Shown one piece after another: positions 7,845-16,283 of a stretch of 64,000 nucleotides of DNA. Positions within the stretch are counted from its first letter, which is position 1. The number at the start of each line of letters is the position of its first letter. Location of the stretch: the NCBI RefSeq assembly GCF_009867135.1, contig NZ_CP047226.1:682001-746000 (forward strand). Direction: 5' to 3'. A program made the position numbers and the translations under genes. Under the pieces are notes generated by a model, which was given only the letters and a program-made list of their open reading frames with translations, was not told the DNA's origin and did not search any database. This DNA comes from Moraxella osloensis (GTDB taxonomy: Bacteria; Pseudomonadota; Gammaproteobacteria; Pseudomonadales; Moraxellaceae).

Positions 7845-9035
7845 TTATTTGATAGCGACGTAACTATGGACTTTATACATACGACCCAGTGCGTTTTTCC
7901 AGCCACGGGCATTGGGCATAAAGGCTTGGCAATTATCTAAGTGATAGCCATAGCCTGCATTGCCATACGCCATCAAAAAACTGCCATCCAAAAAACCTGA
8001 TTGCCCTATGACAAAGCCGTTACCTTGGTTAAATCGCGCTTCAGCGCCGTTACCGAGCAAGGTGGCATTGATTGCGGTATAGCCATGACCTTGATTGTGG
8101 TTGGCATTGGCGTGGGTGATATCGATACTGGCGTGATGACGGGCAAAATAGCCACCGATCACGTTTTCATTGCCAAGACTGCGATTGGCCAAAATACGCC
8201 CGCCATTGTCAGCAAAATAGCCGTAGCCATAATTGCGAAAGGCATTGGTACGTCGGTTGATGCTATTGCAGCTTAGCATGCCATTGTGCAGCGCCAAAAA
8301 GCCATGTTTGTTTTCGCTGGCACTGGTATCATGGCACCACATCGAGCCATTGGTGAGTGCATAAAACCCTGCGATATGGTTGTGTGCAGACACGCTGTTG
8401 TCGGCATTGATAAAGCCGCTGGATTCCGCGCAAAATCCAAAACCCAACTCTTCATCCAAATGCGCACAGTGATATGCCTCGCATTGCTGGGCATCTATCG
8501 AGCCCCCATACGCGAAAAACCCGACATCGCCCGCAAACTGCACAATCACCCCAGGCTCACAGCGGATACTTGAGCCAAAGCGGGCAGCAACCCCATAATA
8601 AAACTTATTGATACGGACCTTTGACCCCACGAGCACTTGGCTATTGTAATTGCACATGATACCGGCACCATAGCCTTCATCTTGCCACTGTCCATAGCCC
8701 AAAAACGCCTTAGTACCATTGATAGTCATGCCATCGATTTTAAAAATACCATTGCCCCGCTGCATCAAAAAGCCACAGCGGTTATGGGCATCATCAAAAT
8801 GTAACTGTACTCTATCAGGATTGTTCAAATTGCCAATAATCTCTACCCGATCAGTAAAAAAATCAATTTCAACTTGGCTTAAATAATACTCACCATCGGC
8901 AATTTTGATTTGGATAAAGCCTTTATCACCCAAGTTATTTAATTGGCTTTTACAATAAGCCAAAGCCGCGTGAATAGTCGGTAATGTTTGCGGCACCTCA
9001 ATACGTTGCCAACGGTTGGATACTTTTTTAATCAT
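7845..9035 (-). CDS. Right-handed parallel beta-helix protein
   Basis: The 396-residue protein is rich in glycine, asparagine and histidine. From about residue 60 on it shows repeated ~22-24-residue rungs (for example GYGYFADNGG, HGFLALHNG, GNGFVIGQSG, GYGYHLDNCQ), the pattern of pectate-lyase-like beta-helices. The N-terminus (PTIHAALAYC) resembles the opening strand of such folds. There is no signal peptide or membrane helix, so the protein is cytoplasmic or exported by an unusual route. Position next to the polysaccharide island suggests carbohydrate binding or modification, but no catalytic residues can be assigned. A phage tailspike-like origin is possible, though no phage genes surround it. 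Function unknown. Confidence 0.7.
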   Translation of the reverse strand: MIKKVSNRWQRIEVPQTLPTIHAALAYCKSQLNNLGDKGFIQIKIADGEYYLSQVEIDFFTDRVEIIGNLNNPDRVQLHFDDAHNRCGFLMQRGNGIFKIDGMTINGTKAFLGYGQWQDEGYGAGIMCNYNSQVLVGSKVRINKFYYGVAARFGSSIRCEPGVIVQFAGDVGFFAYGGSIDAQQCEAYHCAHLDEELGFGFCAESSGFINADNSVSAHNHIAGFYALTNGSMWCHDTSASENKHGFLALHNGMLSCNSINRRTNAFRNYGYGYFADNGGRILANRSLGNENVIGGYFARHHASIDITHANANHNQGHGYTAINATLLGNGAEARFNQGNGFVIGQSGFLDGSFLMAYGNAGYGYHLDNCQAFMPNARGWKNALGRMYKVHSYVAIK

Positions 9036-9185
9036 AATAACAGCAAGCTAACAAGTGATATGGCACTCAAAATGAGTAGGTCGACCATACATCGCCAAAA
9101 AACCTAGCGATAGTCAAAGCCATTGCAATTATCTAGGAAATAGCCGCTGTAATATGTTGGGTTTTCTTAGTGAATATGAAGTTTT

Positions 9186-9641
9186 TTATGACGTTTTAGG
9201 TTTTGCCAATTTTGTACTCAACGAATTCGCGACCCAGGCAGGACCAATCAACAAAAATTGTAAGTCTTCAAAAAATGACGGTTTTTTACCTTCGATTTTG
9301 TGACCGACAAATTGCCCAATCCACGCTACCACAAATACGCCAAACCAAAACTTAAACCCAACTGGCAAAATAGCAATCGCTGCTAAGCAAAACAGCACAA
9401 ACATGCCCATAGCAATAAATAATTGGGTAGACAGACGGAGATAAAACAGCATTACCAAAGCAATCAATACCAACGTAAATGCCGCCTGCCATGACATTCC
9501 CATGCCTAAGATACTGGCAAAAATCGTGGGTACGCACAGCCAATGAATTTTTTTATTGATAGGGTGTTGGTGGCTCACGGCGTAGTCAGCCAGCCAGCTT
9601 TGTAGGGATTTTTTTGAATGAAGCAGGGTCACGCTTGCCAT
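9186..9641 (-). CDS. Mpo1-like (DUF962) membrane protein
   Basis: The 151-residue integral membrane protein has about four hydrophobic segments and the family's conserved histidines: HQHPINKKIHW near the N-terminus and GHKIEGKKPSFFEDL near the C-terminus. The yeast homologue Mpo1 is an Fe(II)-dependent dioxygenase that shortens 2-hydroxy fatty acids; bacterial members are largely uncharacterised. I chose the ATG at 9641 because AAGGAAG precedes it; a longer frame up to 9710 lacks support. It lies downstream of pnuC on the same strand, separated by ~180 bp that include a 15-bp tandem repeat, so co-transcription is uncertain. Confidence 0.8.
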   Translation of the reverse strand: MASVTLLHSKKSLQSWLADYAVSHQHPINKKIHWLCVPTIFASILGMGMSWQAAFTLVLIALVMLFYLRLSTQLFIAMGMFVLFCLAAIAILPVGFKFWFGVFVVAWIGQFVGHKIEGKKPSFFEDLQFLLIGPAWVANSLSTKLAKPKTS

Positions 9642-9772
9642 AATCTTCTTCCTTAAAGATAATAAACACAATAAAAAAAATTGCTGATAAAAAATGGGTG
9701 TGACTCCCATCAGTTACCACTGAATCGTATCACACCCTAGTCGTTTGTCAAATCAGCGAATTTACCCTGATA

Positions 9773-9818
9773 GGTTTTGATATCAGTGGCTTTTGATATC
9801 AGGGCTTTTGATACCAGT
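9773..9818. repeat. 15-bp tandem repeat, three copies
   Basis: GGTTTTGATATCAGT (9773-9787), GGCTTTTGATATCAG (9788-9802) and GGCTTTTGATACCAGT (9803-9818) follow each other directly. The array begins five bases after the pnuC stop on the minus strand. Confidence 0.85.
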
Positions 9819-9823
9819 GACTA

Positions 9824-10570
9824 TTACCCCAAGCCTTTGGCTTTTTGCTCACTGCGATACCACTCATACAGACCCACAAACGCATTGACTTGGTACACCA
9901 TGGTTTGAATGGCAAAAATATAATTTTGCGACATCAAGTTGACAATCAGCCAAACAAAATTCACCGCAATCCATAACCACCAGTTGAATGAATAGCGTAA
10001 AATCATCGTGGCTTGCGCTGTGATGGATAGCACAAATGCCAACACGTTAATCCAAAAAAAATCAATCACGCCCAAAAATTTACTGCCATCGTCGGCAACC
10101 ACGACATAACCCATCGACGCGAGCCAATTATTGACAGTTGGAAATAATGCCAAGCCAATGGCGATAAAGGCAATGGTTACCAACCACACAATTTTATTGG
10201 CTGATTTGGGAATCATATTGCCATCGCCATCGGTGTTTTTTGACCAATAAAAAATGCCATATAAATGGGTGAAAAAGTTAAACAATGGCGCGAGCATCAA
10301 ACCCACCGCACCCGCGGTTCCCTGTACAATAGTTTCCCCCGCCGTTGCCAACATACCAAAGCCATTACCTGCGATATTGCGGCGAAAACTCAGCGATACC
10401 ACACACAATAGCCCGATAAAAGACACCCCCAAATAAAACCAGTCCAACGCTCGATGTTCTGTGGTCAACCAAAACCCCGTAGCCAATGCCACCACCCCAA
10501 AAAAGAACCATACCACCGTCCATTCTTGTGCCCATTCACCGGTAATTTTATCCAAAATCGCAATTCGCAT
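9824..10570 (-). CDS. pnuC: PnuC nicotinamide riboside/mononucleotide transporter
   Basis: The 248-residue multi-pass membrane protein has PnuC traits: W-rich helices, the NxxxF/GNxxG segment (RRNIAGNGFGMLAT) and the C-terminal NFVWLIVNLMSQNY...VYQVNAFVGLYEW core. PnuC carries nicotinamide riboside by facilitated diffusion, trapped by phosphorylation inside. The next gene upstream encodes NadR, which supplies that kinase activity, so the pair forms a salvage route to NAD. A GGAGG element 5 bases before the ATG at 10570 fixes the start; an ATG six codons upstream lacks one. An insertion of about 20 charged residues (KNTDGDGNMIPKSANK) sits between two helices. Confidence 0.9.
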   Translation of the reverse strand: MRIAILDKITGEWAQEWTVVWFFFGVVALATGFWLTTEHRALDWFYLGVSFIGLLCVVSLSFRRNIAGNGFGMLATAGETIVQGTAGAVGLMLAPLFNFFTHLYGIFYWSKNTDGDGNMIPKSANKIVWLVTIAFIAIGLALFPTVNNWLASMGYVVVADDGSKFLGVIDFFWINVLAFVLSITAQATMILRYSFNWWLWIAVNFVWLIVNLMSQNYIFAIQTMVYQVNAFVGLYEWYRSEQKAKGLG

Positions 10571-10681
10571 TTCGCCTCCAACAGTCATTACAAAATTTTT
10601 TAACTAAGTTTTAAAAAATAAAATCAAAAATTTTTAGCATATTTACCAAGTATGATTACCAAGCATGTCTACAAAATTATT

Positions 10682-11755
10682 TTATGCCTCGATATCTTGA
10701 TAGTGGTGAAAAACGTGTGCATCAATGAGCGCAATCGCATCCAAAAATCGCTGATGATAGTTTGGACTATCAATAAACAGCGGCGCAATATGATGACGGG
10801 CAAAGATTTGTTTTAAACGATTTTCAAAACGCTCACGCTGGGACTCGCTGCCTAGAGAGCGCATCCCATCAGCGACCCAAGGGGTGTTATTGGCAAGCAT
10901 CAGGGTATAATCTAAGCGAAACTCATCGATACAGGCGGTCAAAAACGGGTGGGTACGCCCTTCGTATTCTTCACAGAATGCTTGCGTGGTCACAAAATCC
11001 GTATCCACCAAGGTGATTGGGGCAGGGGCAAAGCGTTTGGCAGCGCGTATCGCTTGTTCATGGTCAGTTGCCATGAGCGGATAGTCATCGTATTGCATAC
11101 CAAGCTCAGTACCGCCCAAATCGGTTTGCACAAACAGCCGTCCCATTTCTAAGCCATAGCTTGCACCATAATAGTTGGCTAACTTATGCAGTAATGTGGT
11201 TTTACCTGAGCTTTCACCACCCACCAATGCCACAGTTTTGGTGTAGTCACCTCGCGCTTGCGGGTGAATGGCTGACCAATACAGCGCGGGGTTATTGTGA
11301 ATCTTGCGGCTATCAAAACCGTGCTGGCGTGGCGTCGTCACCACAGGTAAATGTAAATCATAATCGGCAAACGGATGGGTTTCATCCATAAACACCACAG
11401 GCGGTACTGTCTCTGCCTCATCGCTAGACGCGCTCAACTTGGGATATCGTTGTTGCAAATCCGCTAATATCGCATTGACTTTTTCAACGCTCAAATCTTG
11501 ATAATTGTCTTCATAAGAAGGGCTTACCAAATCAGGTAAAATCTCTATATGCACAAATGGCAAATCAGCAAATGCCATGGTCATCCAGCGCGCTTTATCT
11601 TTCAAATCAATGGAAAAATTTGGATTTGGCGCAGGGTGAGCGGTAATAAAAATATATAAATCTTTGACTTGCCCAGACGCATGCAAAATCGTTCTTACAT
11701 GCCCCAAATGCAGCGGCTCAAAATGCCCAATTATGATACCCACATCTTGCATCAT
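10682..11755 (-). CDS. nadR: NadR-type NMN adenylyltransferase / ribosylnicotinamide kinase
   Basis: In this 357-residue protein, residues 1-~160 form the nucleotidylyltransferase domain, with GHFEPLHLGH holding the HxGH motif. The C-terminal half is the kinase, with the P-loop GGESSGKTT and the VDTDFVTTQ and MGRLF segments of the NadR family. It should phosphorylate nicotinamide riboside and adenylate NMN, feeding NAD synthesis. The N-terminal DNA-binding helix-turn-helix of the enterobacterial protein is absent, so this form is enzymatic only. It is followed by pnuC after ~110 bp. GAGGAA precedes the start, where two adjacent ATGs exist. Confidence 0.92.
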   Translation of the reverse strand: MMQDVGIIIGHFEPLHLGHVRTILHASGQVKDLYIFITAHPAPNPNFSIDLKDKARWMTMAFADLPFVHIEILPDLVSPSYEDNYQDLSVEKVNAILADLQQRYPKLSASSDEAETVPPVVFMDETHPFADYDLHLPVVTTPRQHGFDSRKIHNNPALYWSAIHPQARGDYTKTVALVGGESSGKTTLLHKLANYYGASYGLEMGRLFVQTDLGGTELGMQYDDYPLMATDHEQAIRAAKRFAPAPITLVDTDFVTTQAFCEEYEGRTHPFLTACIDEFRLDYTLMLANNTPWVADGMRSLGSESQRERFENRLKQIFARHHIAPLFIDSPNYHQRFLDAIALIDAHVFHHYQDIEA

Positions 11756-11831
11756 GCTTTCCTCAATACTTCATCATGGTTTTTTAACTATTTTTTAGCG
11801 ACTTGATTTTTTGATTACTTGGATACATATC

Positions 11832-11859
11832 CCTAGTAAGGATATCCTAGTAAGGCTAT
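11832..11859. repeat. 14-bp tandem duplication
   Basis: CCTAGTAAGGATAT is followed directly by CCTAGTAAGGCTAT, one mismatch in 14. Confidence 0.85.
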
Positions 11860-12080
11860 AAAAAAGTAACGCTATGATAATCGATTAGCCGCTATGAGGT
11901 TACAATCGTTTGTAACGCTAGTATCACAATTTGAAAGAATCGCTCATGGTAATAATGCGGTAGAAAAAGTTACTAAAAGAAACATCATTCTACGTTTTGT
12001 CACCCACCTACACCCTGCATTTGCTTATAATAAATCATGACCAAAACATAGCATCTTTAATTAGTAATTTTAGCTGATGG

Positions 12081-12162
12081 CACTGAGTTTTCTAACGGCA
12101 TTAAGTTTTAAAGACATTAAGTTTTAAAGGCGTCAAATTTTAAAGATGTTAGGTTTTAACTA
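12081..12162. repeat. 16-17-bp imperfect tandem array upstream of the PspC gene
   Basis: About five copies of a unit like CATTAAGTTTTAAAGG can be aligned. The two best are 12098-12114 and 12115-12130; flanking copies have decayed. The array ends ~43 bp before the start codon, so it may form part of the promoter or 5' leader. Confidence 0.75.
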
Positions 12163-12204
12163 AGCTATAAGTAGTTTTCTTTATTTTTAACAGGTAAAAA
12201 TTGA

Positions 12205-12426
12205 ATGGCAAATAAACTGGTAAAACTTCATCGCTCTCAGAATCATCGTATGATTGCAGGTGTGCTGGGAGGTATTGCAGAGTATCTAGGCTGGAATGCA
12301 ACATTGGTGCGTTTGTTGTTTGTGATTATTTCAACGGCAAGTGTCGCCGTGCCAGGCATTTTGATATATATCGTGTTATGGATTGTCATGCCAAATGCCA
12401 CCCAAAATTCCTATCGTGCAGTTTGA
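12205..12426 (+). CDS. PspC-domain membrane protein
   Basis: This 73-residue protein consists of a single PspC domain: a basic N-terminus (KLHRSQNHRMIAGVLGGIAEYLGW) and a hydrophobic stretch (LVRLLFVIISTASVAVPGILIYIVLWIVMP) that is membrane-embedded. In enterobacteria PspC helps sense envelope stress with PspA/PspB, but no such partners are nearby. Stand-alone short PspC proteins are common and their role is not defined. An AGGT element precedes the ATG. It appears monocistronic. Confidence 0.9.
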   Translation: MANKLVKLHRSQNHRMIAGVLGGIAEYLGWNATLVRLLFVIISTASVAVPGILIYIVLWIVMPNATQNSYRAV

Positions 12427-12550
12427 TTGGTTGATAGGCTTCTTTGTATAACTGCTAAGTATCAAGAAAAACAGCCAAAAAATTAAAAATATGATGAATA
12501 ATAACAACTAGCTATAACAATAATTATAAACTTCTCCACTTTTCCTCCTG

Positions 12551-12581
12551 CCCAGATAATACATTATCTGGGTATTTTTTT
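12551..12581 (+). terminator. Rho-independent terminator downstream of the PspC gene
   Basis: CCCAGATAAT pairs with ATTATCTGGG (12563-12572), followed by a T-run. Confidence 0.85.
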
Positions 12582-12586
12582 AACCT

Positions 12587-12619
12587 AAAAAAAGCCTTAA
12601 GGGAATGCTTAAGGCTTTT
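12587..12619 (-). terminator. Terminator of the fumarase gene
   Basis: AAAAGCCTTAAG (12590-12601) pairs perfectly with CTTAAGGCTTTT (12608-12619). On the minus strand the hairpin is followed by seven T, as expected for the fumarase transcript. Confidence 0.9.
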
Positions 12620-12662
12620 GTTTATCTTAAAAATTTTGTATCAAAAATCTTGAAAAAATTGA

Positions 12663-14204
12663 CTAAGGCACAAAACGTACAGGCTCGGCAATTACTTGCT
12701 GGGCGCGTTCAGCGACTTTATCAAAACGGTGGATGCTGTTGCCTTGGTTGTCAACAGCGACGGTCACCGGCATATCTTCTACTTTAAACTCATAAATCGC
12801 TTCCATGCCTAGCTCTGGGAAGGCAAGCACTTTAGCGCCTTTGATAGCTTTTGAGACCAGATAAGCGGCACCGCCCACTGCAATGAGATAAATTGCGCCG
12901 TGTTTGGCAATGACTTCACAGGTCGCAGGACTACGCTCGGATTTACCGATCATCCCAATCAAGCCTTGATCCAAGATTGTGTCGGTGAATTTATCCATAC
13001 GCGTTGAGGTGGTGGGACCGGCAGGACCGACCACTTCATCGCCCACGGCGTCGACAGGACCGACATAATAAATAAAGCGATTTTGTAAATCCACGGGCAG
13101 CGCTTCGCCTTTGGCAAGCATATCGACCATGCGTTTATGCGCGGCATCACGACCCGTTAAGATTTTACCACTAAGTAGTAAGGTATCACCGATGTTAAAC
13201 TGACCTAAGGTTTCTTTGGTTAAGTCGTCAACATTGACTTTAATCACATCATCGGAGCCAAAGGACACTTCTGGCCAATCTGATAGGGAAGGGGCAGGCA
13301 AGGCTGCTTCACCTTGACCGTCTAGGGTAAAGTGAATATGACGAGTCGCCGCACAATTTGGAATCATGGCAACCGCTTTACTTGCGGCATGGGTAGGAAA
13401 GTCTAGTACTTTCACATCGAGTACCGTAGTCAAGCCGCCAAGACCTTGGGCGCCAACGCCAAGCTCGTTCACTTTGTCATACATATTGAGACGTAAGCGC
13501 TCAACGCTATCAAGCTCGGCACCGCTTTGGGCTTTGGCTTGTAACTCATGGATATCGATGTGTTCCATAAGTGAGCGCTTGGCAAGCATCATGGCTTTTT
13601 CTGGCGTGCCGCCGACACCGATACCTAAAATACCAGGTGGACACCAACCTGCCCCCATTTGGGGAACGGTTTTTAACACCCATTCTTCAATCGAGTCTGA
13701 GGGGTTTAGCATCGCAAATTTTGCTTTGTTTTCTGAGCCGCCACCTTTTGCTGCACAAATCACATCAACTTTGTCACCCGGTACCACGCTCATGTGCACC
13801 ACCGCTGGCGTGTTGTCTTTGGTGTTTTGACGTTTACTAATTGGGTCTACTAGGATGGATGCCCTTAGTGGGTTGTCTGGATTGTTGTAAGCACGGCGTA
13901 CCCCTTCATTAACCATGTCTTCAACGCTCATCTCAGTGTCACCCTCTAAGTCCCATTGCACGTTCATACCGATATCAAGGAACACCACCGCACTACCAGT
14001 ATCTTGGCAAATCGGACGATGACCCATCGCTGACATACGGCTATTGGTGAGGATTTGCCCCATGGCGTTTTTGGCAGATTGGTTGGTTTCTTTTTGCCAT
14101 GCTTCATATACAGCATCAACGAAGTCTTTTGGGTGATAATAACTGATATATTGAAAGGCGTTGGCGACAGAATTGATAAAGTCGTCTTTCTTGATGACGG
14201 TCAT
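12663..14204 (-). CDS. Class I fumarate hydratase (iron-sulfur fumarase)
   Basis: The 513-residue protein interconverts fumarate and L-malate in the TCA cycle. It shows the class I features: CQDTG (first cluster cysteine), GAGWCPPG and NCAATRHIHF (second and third cysteines), and the C-terminal subdomain with GPTTSTRMD and LIGKSERS. These hold an oxygen-sensitive 4Fe-4S cluster whose free iron binds the substrate. The length fits the single-polypeptide FumA/FumB type. It has its own AAGGA ribosome site and terminator, so it is probably a single-gene transcript. Class II FumC shares no similarity with it. Confidence 0.95.
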   Translation of the reverse strand: MTVIKKDDFINSVANAFQYISYYHPKDFVDAVYEAWQKETNQSAKNAMGQILTNSRMSAMGHRPICQDTGSAVVFLDIGMNVQWDLEGDTEMSVEDMVNEGVRRAYNNPDNPLRASILVDPISKRQNTKDNTPAVVHMSVVPGDKVDVICAAKGGGSENKAKFAMLNPSDSIEEWVLKTVPQMGAGWCPPGILGIGVGGTPEKAMMLAKRSLMEHIDIHELQAKAQSGAELDSVERLRLNMYDKVNELGVGAQGLGGLTTVLDVKVLDFPTHAASKAVAMIPNCAATRHIHFTLDGQGEAALPAPSLSDWPEVSFGSDDVIKVNVDDLTKETLGQFNIGDTLLLSGKILTGRDAAHKRMVDMLAKGEALPVDLQNRFIYYVGPVDAVGDEVVGPAGPTTSTRMDKFTDTILDQGLIGMIGKSERSPATCEVIAKHGAIYLIAVGGAAYLVSKAIKGAKVLAFPELGMEAIYEFKVEDMPVTVAVDNQGNSIHRFDKVAERAQQVIAEPVRFVP

Positions 14205-14351
14205 TGGCTAGTCCTTTTTACTGGCTAAATAGTGGCGCTATTATAGCATTGTCATTTGCTAGATTGGCAAACAAGATTGGCAAAAAGGGTTAGAATACCA
14301 GATGTAAAACAGTTAGCATCAAAAAAAATTTATCAAAATGAACCGTGATAG

Positions 14352-15227
14352 TTAATGGATGATACTTGGCAGGGCAGTATTTAACAATTGCATAAAATTG
14401 GTATGTAACCACCAGTAAATACCGATAAAGAGCACTGTTAAAATCATATAGCTAGAACGGACAATTTTGCCCGATAAGGCACGGGAAGAGGGCGGTGTTG
14501 ATTGATGGTTAGTAATGCCAGAAATTTCACTATTTGCTAAAGTATTGGGTTGCCAAGGCGCGCCACTGGCTTTATGGGCAAATAGCTGCTGCTGGCGGAT
14601 AACGCGATACTGCATGACATACACCAATCCTAGCAAACCCCCAACAATCGCACCACCAACGTGACCCGCATTATCAATACCGCCCACCAAAAAACCATAG
14701 CCTAAATTAATCGCCATGACTATCAGTAACGAGCGAAAATTTAACGCAAAATTATTGAACGATGTTTTGGTTAGCGCTGTCACCAATAGCGCCATCCCAA
14801 TGCCCATGATACCACCTGACGCACCGGCACTAATGATTGGCGGCTCACCTGCCATCACGCTATGCAAGCCCAAAAAATTATTGAGCAAATTGCCGCCAAC
14901 CCCTGATAACAAAAACAACGCTAAAAAATTGACAGCGCCAAACATCCGCTCAGCCACTTGTCCAAAATAATACAAAGCAAACATATTAAACAGCAAATGC
15001 ATAAAACCAATATGCAAAAACAGGCTGGTCACCAATCGCCACGGGGCTTCACCCAGCGAAAAGGGTAAAAAATTGGCACCCCAAGCAATTAACGATTGGT
15101 TGGTGGGGTTGGTCGGATTGACGCCAAAAAATAGCTGTAATGCAAACACCCCAACACACATTACCACCAGCGCCAACGTGATAGGGTAGTATTGTAAAGC
15201 TTGTTGGATTGGGGATTCGAATGCCAT
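14352..15227 (-). CDS. Rhomboid-family intramembrane serine protease
   Basis: The 291-residue membrane protein has at least six hydrophobic segments. The catalytic serine lies in GASGG (SAGASGGIMGIG) and the histidine in NAGHVGG; HLLFNMFALYYFGQVAER is the conserved second-helix H-x-N motif region. It should cleave transmembrane helices of unknown substrates in the inner membrane. I chose ATG 15227, which has AAGG upstream, over a TTG at 15266. The C-terminal ~60 residues after residue 220 include a loop and a final hydrophobic helix. It stands alone between fumarase and a divergent lipase. Confidence 0.9.
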   Translation of the reverse strand: MAFESPIQQALQYYPITLALVVMCVGVFALQLFFGVNPTNPTNQSLIAWGANFLPFSLGEAPWRLVTSLFLHIGFMHLLFNMFALYYFGQVAERMFGAVNFLALFLLSGVGGNLLNNFLGLHSVMAGEPPIISAGASGGIMGIGMALLVTALTKTSFNNFALNFRSLLIVMAINLGYGFLVGGIDNAGHVGGAIVGGLLGLVYVMQYRVIRQQQLFAHKASGAPWQPNTLANSEISGITNHQSTPPSSRALSGKIVRSSYMILTVLFIGIYWWLHTNFMQLLNTALPSIIH

Positions 15228-15435
15228 AGCGCGCCTTATATAAGCCAATTTAAGCCAAAATTTCAAAAGAAAAAAGTCTGTATAAAATCATTATCATCAA
15301 TTCACAAACCGCAATTATAGTATGAAATGGTAACAATATTTTGCAAATCCGTCAGGGCAATCGAGAAAATGATAAGCTAAGCAAGACACATTTTTTCCAA
15401 ATTTTTAGTAGGATAGATATAACTACAGTGGCTTT

Positions 15436-16116
15436 ATGATAAAACGCCAACCCAAACCGCTTGTCATCCTCATTCATGGCTTGCACATGCATGCCTGGGC
15501 GATGCGACCGCTTGCCAAAAAACTCAGCAAACTTGGCTACGAGTGCCACAGATTTGGGTATTTTAGCGTCGCGCATAATCTTGCCAATCATAGCCGCCGT
15601 TTGCACCGCTGGCTGACTAAACATGAAAAAGCGGGTGTGCCAATTTATTTGGTCGGTCATAGTCTGGGTGGACTGGTCATTCGAGACTTTTTGCAGCGCT
15701 ATCCACAGTGGCAGATTACGCGCTGTGTGACACTTGGAACGCCCCATAATGGCAGCATCAGTGCCAATAACATCGTCAAAATCCTGCCCAAATTCGTCGG
15801 TCGCTCGTATCTGCAGGGGCTAGATGGCAATGCGCCGGCACTCAACGATGAAGTACAGCTAGGGAGTATTGCGGGGGTTCGTTCGGTGGGGCTTGGCAAA
15901 GTAGTATTACCCCGTAACCGTGAGCTTGCCAAGCTTGAGCCGCATCTGCAGCCGAATGACGGCACGGTATTTGTGCATGAAACCCAGCTTGCCGCTGCCA
16001 AAGACCATATCATCATCAATGCGTCCCATACGGGACTCCTGATAAATGATGAAGTAGCGATGCAAATCCATCATTTTTTGCAACAAGGACATTTTTTGCA
16101 TACAAAAAATTGTTGA
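15436..16116 (+). CDS. Lipase/esterase-like alpha/beta hydrolase
   Basis: The 226-residue protein opens with the oxyanion strand VILIHGLHMHAWAMRPLA, has the nucleophile elbow GHSLGG (residues 74-79, Ser76), a TLGTPHNGS segment typical of triacylglycerol lipases, an acidic residue in PNDGTVFVHET and a catalytic histidine in NASHTGLL. There is no signal peptide, so it is probably cytoplasmic and acts on ester or acyl substrates that cannot be named. The rhomboid gene is divergent. It has a weak ribosome site. Confidence 0.85.
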   Translation: MIKRQPKPLVILIHGLHMHAWAMRPLAKKLSKLGYECHRFGYFSVAHNLANHSRRLHRWLTKHEKAGVPIYLVGHSLGGLVIRDFLQRYPQWQITRCVTLGTPHNGSISANNIVKILPKFVGRSYLQGLDGNAPALNDEVQLGSIAGVRSVGLGKVVLPRNRELAKLEPHLQPNDGTVFVHETQLAAAKDHIIINASHTGLLINDEVAMQIHHFLQQGHFLHTKNC

Positions 16117-16283
16117 GACAAAATAGCGTTAAAAAACTATTCATTCAACGTTTTTTTAAGAATTACGTTGGGGCAAAATGCTATAATCATCCAAAGTTTT
16201 TTAGGCGCTCTATTTAGCGATGATGTATTTAGCCATAATCCATTAAGCGATGGTCAGGCAAAGCTGTTGAAGAAGGTTAAGCT

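Larger units (their letters stand above)
11756..12204. other. Divergent intergenic region nadR / PspC gene
   Basis: About 450 bp between divergent genes. It holds a 14-bp duplication (11832-11859) and a longer decayed tandem array (12081-12162), listed separately. The promoters of both genes should be here but none is clear enough to mark. Confidence 0.4.

Noticed and set aside
7637-7912. A 91-codon minus-strand frame downstream of the beta-helix gene
   Set aside because: It overlaps the end of that gene in another phase, and its codons look random. No ribosome site.
7845-9035. Beta-helix protein as a phage tailspike
   Set aside because: The fold is compatible, but no phage structural or lysis genes are nearby and composition matches the flanks.
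13366-13830. A 154-codon plus-strand open frame inside the fumarase gene
   Set aside because: It lies entirely antisense to a well-conserved enzyme. The S/T/P-rich translation is typical of an antisense shadow, and there is no ribosome site.
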